Assembly: GCF_000510645.1 (NCBI RefSeq)
Contig: NZ_KI783301.1
Coordinates: forward strand, 996,704 to 1,060,703
Source of the DNA: Thermicanus aegyptius DSM 12793
GTDB lineage: Bacteria; Bacillota; Bacilli; Thermicanales; Thermicanaceae
Length of the DNA stretch: 64,000 nt
Direction of reading: 5' to 3'
Shown here: piece after piece, positions 59,408-64,000 of the stretch
How positions within the stretch are numbered: position 1 is the first letter of the stretch
How the letters are laid out: the number at the start of each line of letters is the position of its first letter
Translations under genes and position numbers: made by a program
The notes under the pieces: model-generated
The model's input: only the letters and a program-made list of their open reading frames with translations
Told to the model about the DNA's origin: nothing
Databases searched by the model: none

Positions 59408-60264
59408 CAGGAAGAGGAAGAAGAGGATCGAGTCGGAACATCATCTTGAATACGATTACTTGGGTCATCGTCTTGCTCATGATCTTCCCCATCTATTGGA
59501 TGATCATCACTTCGTTAAAAACAAATGATGAGGTGGTTCGCGGCGATACCCGGATGTTTACGTTTATCCCGCAGTTTCAAAATTACGTGGAACTTTGGCA
59601 AACGATTAATTTTTTCGGGTATTTTAAAAACAGTTTAATCATCAGCGGGCTGGCAACGGTCTTTGCCACTCTTTTTGCCATGTTTGCCGGATATGCATTG
59701 GCTCGGTTCCGTTTTAGAGGCAGTGGGATCTTCAGCATGGGGATCACCGCAACACAGATGATTCCGGGAATGATGTTCTTACTTCCCATCTACCTTCTTT
59801 ATCTAAAGGTGAATGAATGGTTCGGAATCCCGATGATCAATACCTTCTGGGGGATGGTCATCATCTATACCGCCTTCTACACGCCCATGAGCATCTGGAT
59901 TATGCGCAGTTTCTTCGTCAGTATTCCCCGTGAATTGGAGGATGCGGCACGGATCGACGGATGTTCCCCATTTATGGCCTTCGTTCGTGTCATCATGCCG
60001 CTTAGTCTCCCTGGGGTGATTGCGACAGCTACATTTGCCTTCCTGGCGGCTTGGGATGAGCTTCTCTTTGCCTGGGTCTTGACAACCACGCCGGATGTAC
60101 AGACCATTCCGGTAGGGATCCGCCTTTATGTGGGGCAATATCAGAATCGCTTTGACTTGTTGATGGCGGCGGCAACGGTAACCACGATCCCCGTGATGAT
60201 CGCTTTCTTTGCCACGCAACGTTATTTCATCCGCGGAATGACTGCCGGAGCCGTAAAAGGATAA
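59404..60264 (+). CDS. ABC sugar transporter permease (MalG type)
   Basis: The 286-residue protein has six hydrophobic segments (TWVIVLLMIFPIYWMIITSL first), the EAA loop RELEDAARIDGCSPFMAFVR and the end YFIRGMTAGAVKG typical of MalG-like permeases. It forms the membrane channel with the preceding MalF-type subunit. Its start overlaps the preceding stop by 4 nt. Confidence 0.9.
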   Translation: MTGRGRRGSSRNIILNTITWVIVLLMIFPIYWMIITSLKTNDEVVRGDTRMFTFIPQFQNYVELWQTINFFGYFKNSLIISGLATVFATLFAMFAGYALARFRFRGSGIFSMGITATQMIPGMMFLLPIYLLYLKVNEWFGIPMINTFWGMVIIYTAFYTPMSIWIMRSFFVSIPRELEDAARIDGCSPFMAFVRVIMPLSLPGVIATATFAFLAAWDELLFAWVLTTTPDVQTIPVGIRLYVGQYQNRFDLLMAAATVTTIPVMIAFFATQRYFIRGMTAGAVKG

Positions 60265-60341
60265 GATTTCCATATACCAACGTTCATCATGGTTCGATTG
60301 CATGTAAACAAGGAAATGAACATAAAGGAGATGGCTTAAAG

Positions 60342-61691
60342 ATGAATTTTCCGCAGGATTTTGTTTGGGGAGTTGCTACATCTTCCTATCAAATAGAAGG
60401 AGCGACCCGTGAAGATGGAAGAGGGGAATCAATTTGGGACCGATTTTCCCACACGCCCGGGAAGGTGATGGGGATGGAAAATGGAGATGTGGCATGTGAT
60501 CATTATCATCGGTATGAGGAAGATATTGCGCTTTTAAAACAGATCGGAGTGGATAGTTATCGTTTCTCCATCGCATGGCCGCGGCTTTTTCCCACCGGTG
60601 AAGGTGAACTGAACGGGAAAGGTCTTGATTTTTATAAACGACTGATTGAGAAATTACTACAGAATGGCATTCAGCCTCTGGTTACCCTCTACCATTGGGA
60701 TCTTCCGCAAAAGCTGCAGGATAAAGGAGGATGGGTCAATCGGGATACGGCATATCGTTTTCAGGAATATGCGGCCACTGTTTTCCGTCATCTGGGGGAT
60801 TTGGTGACCATGTGGACAACCCATAATGAACCGTGGTGTGCTTCCTTTTTAGGATATGGTAAGGGAGAACATGCCCCCGGAATTCAAGATCATTATGCGG
60901 CGGTTCAAGCATCCCACCATCTTCTCCTGTCTCACGGTCTTGCCGTTCAAGCCTTTCGCGAAAGCGGGAAGAATGGGAGAATCGGCATCACCTTAAACCT
61001 TTCGGCCGCATATCCGGCTACCGATGACGAAGAGGATCAAAAGGCTGCGCGAATTTGGGACGGTTATTTCAATCGGTGGTTCCTTGATCCGGTGTTAAAA
61101 GGGGAATATCCGCAGGATATGGTGGAACTCTACTCCCGGTATCAACCCCTAGACTTCATCTTCGATGGAGACCTTGAGACGATTTCCGTTCCCATCGACT
61201 TTTTGGGGATCAATTATTACAGCCGAAGCGTTCTGACTGCGGAAGACCCGGATCCGATCCTCGGAGTGGGTCATCAGAAGCCGGTCCTGCCCACGACAGA
61301 TATGGGATGGGAGGTCTATCCCGAGGGCTTATATGATTTACTGACGCGGATCAAACGAGAATATAAACCGATCGATCTCTACATCACGGAGAATGGAGCG
61401 GCCTATCCCGATGAGCTTAAGGATGGGGAGGTGGAGGATTGGGACAGAGTGGATTATCTGAAAGCTCATTTCGAGGCGGCGGAAAGGGCGATCCGCGAGG
61501 GCGTCCCCCTGAAAGGGTATTATGTCTGGTCTTTGATGGACAATTTTGAATGGGCTTATGGCTACTCGAAACGGTTTGGAATTGTATACGTAGATTTTCG
61601 GACCCAAGAACGGACGTTGAAAAAAAGCGGCAAATGGTTCGCCTCCTTTTTGGCGAACCGGAAGCGATCGATTGACGGGGTTTATGAATGA
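60342..61691 (+). CDS. GH1 beta-glucosidase
   Basis: The 449-residue enzyme starts FPQDFVWGVATSSYQIEGAT, the GH1 N-terminal signature. The acid/base Glu is in WTTHNEPWCASFLGYGKGEH and the nucleophile in LYITENGAAYPDE; LYHWDLPQKLQDKGGWVNRD is also typical. It has no signal peptide, so it hydrolyses imported cellobiose or longer cellodextrins in the cytoplasm. RBS AAAGGAGATGG. The length fits BglA-type enzymes. Confidence 0.93.
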   Translation: MNFPQDFVWGVATSSYQIEGATREDGRGESIWDRFSHTPGKVMGMENGDVACDHYHRYEEDIALLKQIGVDSYRFSIAWPRLFPTGEGELNGKGLDFYKRLIEKLLQNGIQPLVTLYHWDLPQKLQDKGGWVNRDTAYRFQEYAATVFRHLGDLVTMWTTHNEPWCASFLGYGKGEHAPGIQDHYAAVQASHHLLLSHGLAVQAFRESGKNGRIGITLNLSAAYPATDDEEDQKAARIWDGYFNRWFLDPVLKGEYPQDMVELYSRYQPLDFIFDGDLETISVPIDFLGINYYSRSVLTAEDPDPILGVGHQKPVLPTTDMGWEVYPEGLYDLLTRIKREYKPIDLYITENGAAYPDELKDGEVEDWDRVDYLKAHFEAAERAIREGVPLKGYYVWSLMDNFEWAYGYSKRFGIVYVDFRTQERTLKKSGKWFASFLANRKRSIDGVYE

Positions 61692-61763
61692 TTGATGAAG
61701 ATCAAAAAGATGATCCTCCCGATATAGAAGGGTCATAAGATTAACGATAAGGAGGATGGGGTT

Positions 61764-63555
61764 GTGAGCCGTAAATTACTATGGATAACAACCTCGATCA
61801 TATTGGTGACAGGAGTATTGGCGATGATCATAAACCGTCATCCATATGTAAGTCCAGAAAATAGGACAGGTGAAAAAAGATTGAACCAGGAAGCTTCGAT
61901 ATCCTCTATAGGTGATTTCGTCAAGGTCGATCAAACCGGGTATTTGCCGGAATACCCGAAAATTGCCATTGTAGTGGATCGAGAAGGGGTAGGCTCTTTT
62001 GTAGTTAAACGAGAAGAGACGGATGAGATCGTTTTTAGCGGAACTTTAAGCGCTGCGATTCAGGATCTCTATTCCGGGGATACCGTTCGTTTTGCAGATT
62101 TTAGCTCTTTGCGAAGCGACGGAACCTATTATGTGGAAGTGGAGGGGGTTGGAAGATCTTATCCTTTTCAAATCTCGGCCCATGTGTACGACAACCTCTT
62201 TTTCAATGTGCTTCGTTCCTATACTTTACAGCGCTCCAATGCCGAGATGAACGATCCGGTAACCGGTCTTCGCCACAAAGCCGGACATTCTCAAGACGCT
62301 CAAGCCGTGATGTATTTTTCCGATCCGTTTCACAAAGAAGGGGATCTTATCGACGTTTCCGGCGGTTGGTATGATGCCGGAGATTTCGGCAAGTATATGC
62401 CATCGGCCTCCGTCACCGTAGGACAGCTTCTTTTAGCCTATGAACTGAATCCTGATCATTTCAGCAAGGGGCAGATGCAATTTCCGGAAGGGCTCTCCAT
62501 GGCGGACCGGAAGACGGATATGCCGGACTTGCTGGTAGAAGTGAAGTATGAGCTCGAATGGATGGAAAAGATGCAAAGGCCGGACGGTGCCGTATATCAT
62601 AAAGTTGGCGGGAAACAGTGGCCTGGATTCATCCTGCCCGAAGAAGATAAACAGAAGCGGTACGTATATGGCTTATCCCATTTCGGCACCGCTCAATATG
62701 CAGGAGCAATGGCTTTGGCGGCTAGAATCTATCGGCCTTTTGACCGGGAAATTGCAGCGCGGCTGCTTGAGAATGCCAAGAAGGCGCAGGAATATTTGGA
62801 ATCCCATCCGGAAGGATATTTTCGCAATGATCCGGGGCAAAATGATGGCTCCGGACCGTACGACAAATACTCCGATCAGGAAGAGCGTTTCTGGGCGGCG
62901 GCAGAGCTGTTCAAAACAACGAAAGATCCACATTATGAACAATTGATTGAGAAACAGTTTAAGGATTTATTGGCAGAAAAAACGGCTCCCGTCAGTTGGA
63001 ATAATGCGCTGGCTTTGGGCCAATGGGCTTATCTTACCGGCGAAACAGGAAATGCGGCATTAAAGGATGCGGTAAAAAAAAGTTTCCTACGTGAGGCGGC
63101 TCAAATTTTGCAGCAGATCCAGTCGGACGGTTATCGGAATTCCTTAACGGAGGACGAATATGTGTGGGCTTCGGCCAAAACGTTATTGGAAAGGAAACCT
63201 ATTGTTGCTCGCCAATCGAATTCAACCGAATCGGGCCTATGTCGAGGCTGCGCTTGACCAATTGCACAACGTACTGGGAAGAAGCGCCACAGGGTATAGT
63301 TATGTTACCGGGGCGGGTACACGATTTCCTAAACATCCTCACGACCGCATTCAGGCAAGCACAGGGGTGATGATCCCGGGACTTGTTGTCGGCGGCCCCA
63401 ATAAACAGGGAGGAGATCCTGAAATCGACGCCATCAAGTCGACGACGCCGCCGGCCAAAAGCTATTTGGATGTCCAGGCTTCTTATTCAAGTAACGAATA
63501 CGCCATTGACTACAATGCTCCGCTCGTCTTTTTATTATCCTTCTTTGCTCGATAA
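61764..63555 (+). pseudogene. GH9 cellulase/exoglucosidase-type glycoside hydrolase, frameshifted
   Basis: The gene starts at GTG 61764 (RBS AAGGAGG) with a single N-terminal membrane/signal segment. An immunoglobulin-like CelD_N domain (FVKVDQTGYLPEYPKIAIVV, about residues 50-140) is followed by the GH9 (alpha/alpha)6 catalytic domain with VSGGWYDAGDFGKYMPSASV. The first frame ends at 63257 after the motif YVWASAKT. The next frame, from about 63190, continues KGNLLLLANRIQPNRAYVEA, NVLGRSATGYSYVTGAGTRF and SSNEYAIDYNAPLVFLLSFF with the catalytic Glu. Restoring one G near 63182 and one near 63193 would join them. It is either a real double frameshift or a homopolymer sequencing error. Confidence 0.85.
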
Positions 63556-63720
63556 CCCATGAAAAGTTGAAGCCTTCATGTCCAAAGACTCATTTTGCCT
63601 TTTTGTCTCTCCGGTAATGATTCATATCTCCCTTTTCCTTCCCTCGAATCTTTTCACAATGTACAATAGAAGTAAGTGAAAAAGATGGCTGCATCGCAAT
63701 CGTCGTGTGGGAGGCAAAGA

Positions 63721-63984
63721 ATGATGAAACATCCGGAAAGTTTTGAACCGGCCTTTAATCGAAGTGGAATGGTGGCGGAACGGGTTAGGAAGCTGAGGAA
63801 GTTAATGGAGCAAAAGAAAGTGGATGGGATTCTACTGAGGAGGCGGAGGAATTTCTCCTGGCTTACGGTAGGGGGAGACAATCATATTTTGCAAACGAGT
63901 GAATGGGGAGTCGTCGATCTCCTCATCTTTACCGATCGTCTAATCGGCCTTACGACCAAGATGGAAGAGAAGCCTTTCAGCTGA
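63721..63984 (+). CDS. M24 (Xaa-Pro aminopeptidase-like) peptidase, N-terminal fragment
   Basis: The 87-residue reading frame contains AERVRKLRKLMEQKKVDGIL, RRRRNFSWLTVGGDNHILQT and VVDLLIFTDRLIGLTT. This is the creatinase-like N-terminal domain of M24 peptidases, which normally continue for another 250-300 residues with the metal site. The frame ends at TGA 63982-63984, immediately before the C run at the window end, so the stop is probably an end-of-contig artefact. ATG 63721 or 63724 follows GGGAGG. Confidence 0.55.
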   Translation: MMKHPESFEPAFNRSGMVAERVRKLRKLMEQKKVDGILLRRRRNFSWLTVGGDNHILQTSEWGVVDLLIFTDRLIGLTTKMEEKPFS

Positions 63985-63987
63985 ACA

Positions 63988-64000
63988 CCCCCCCCCCCCC
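63988..64000. other. Terminal run of 13 C
   Basis: The window ends in an uninterrupted C homopolymer. This is more typical of a read or contig end artefact than of chromosomal sequence. Confidence 0.6.

Noticed and set aside
1..64000. CRISPR arrays, tRNA or rRNA genes, insertion sequences
   Set aside because: I saw no regularly spaced repeats of CRISPR type, no tRNA cloverleaf, no rRNA and no transposase reading frame.

Overview
The window looks like the chromosome of a spore-forming, low-to-mid GC Bacillota of the Bacillales/Paenibacillales type. This rests on genes typical of that group: ylaN, ftsW, a ComK-family gene, a SigO-like sigma factor with yvrJ, mgsR next to a YqgY-like gene, DUF3905, a YqfQ-like coat protein, and AGGAGG-type ribosome sites with frequent TTG/GTG starts. 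The genus cannot be fixed from sequence alone. Position 1 lies inside an S9 peptidase gene. The last 13 bases are a pure C run after a truncated peptidase gene, so the right edge looks like a contig end.

Layout. 1-6300: housekeeping and accessory genes (MFS exporter, BtuF-like protein, GNAT, flavin reductase, DUF3905, SPFH protein with a ribbon-helix-helix protein). 6660-17410: tatA, then a 12-gene hydrogenase locus containing a Tat-exported [NiFe] uptake hydrogenase (small subunit, large subunit, cytochrome b), its endopeptidase, an unrecognised zinc-ribbon protein, and hypA-B-F-C-D-E. 17420-18860: GNAT, a histidine-rich NifX-like protein and an MIP18 protein. 18900-28630: a coat-like protein, bioY under a probable BirA box, argS, rhomboid protease, a membrane-anchored Mrr-like protein, a TcaA-like/solute-binding fusion, and ylaN. 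29000-32130: an unusual three-gene cytochrome b operon and a YHS metal-binding protein whose promoters share the same three-fold 11-bp repeat. 32500-40700: chemoreceptor, Ca2+/H+ antiporter, comK-like gene under a LexA box, SigO-like sigma factor, yvrJ, Asp23, ftsW, alaX, CBS protein.

41034-52719 looks like an acquired island. It carries qoxABCD (menaquinol oxidase), an Lgt-like protein, a DUF2294 protein and the DabB-DabA inorganic-carbon transporter. It is bounded by a 39-codon heme A synthase stump on the left and a broken metE on the right, with a decayed PEP-utilising enzyme gene inside. 52800-54450 returns to typical Bacillales genes (YqgY-like, SufR-like regulator, MgsR). 54650-63560 holds an enoyl-CoA hydratase and a cello-oligosaccharide locus: LacI regulator, ABC importer without its ATPase, GH1 glucosidase, and a frameshifted GH9 cellulase.

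Together these genes describe an organism that can oxidise H2 through a quinone-linked hydrogenase, pass electrons to a menaquinol oxidase (and possibly to an undescribed cytochrome b complex), accumulate bicarbonate/CO2, and use cellulose fragments. The observations most worth following are the Rieske-less cytochrome b operon with its shared promoter repeats, the terminator-type leader in front of dabBA, the LexA box on comK, and the paired ACTACA-N3-TGTAGT operators over the qox and lgt promoters.
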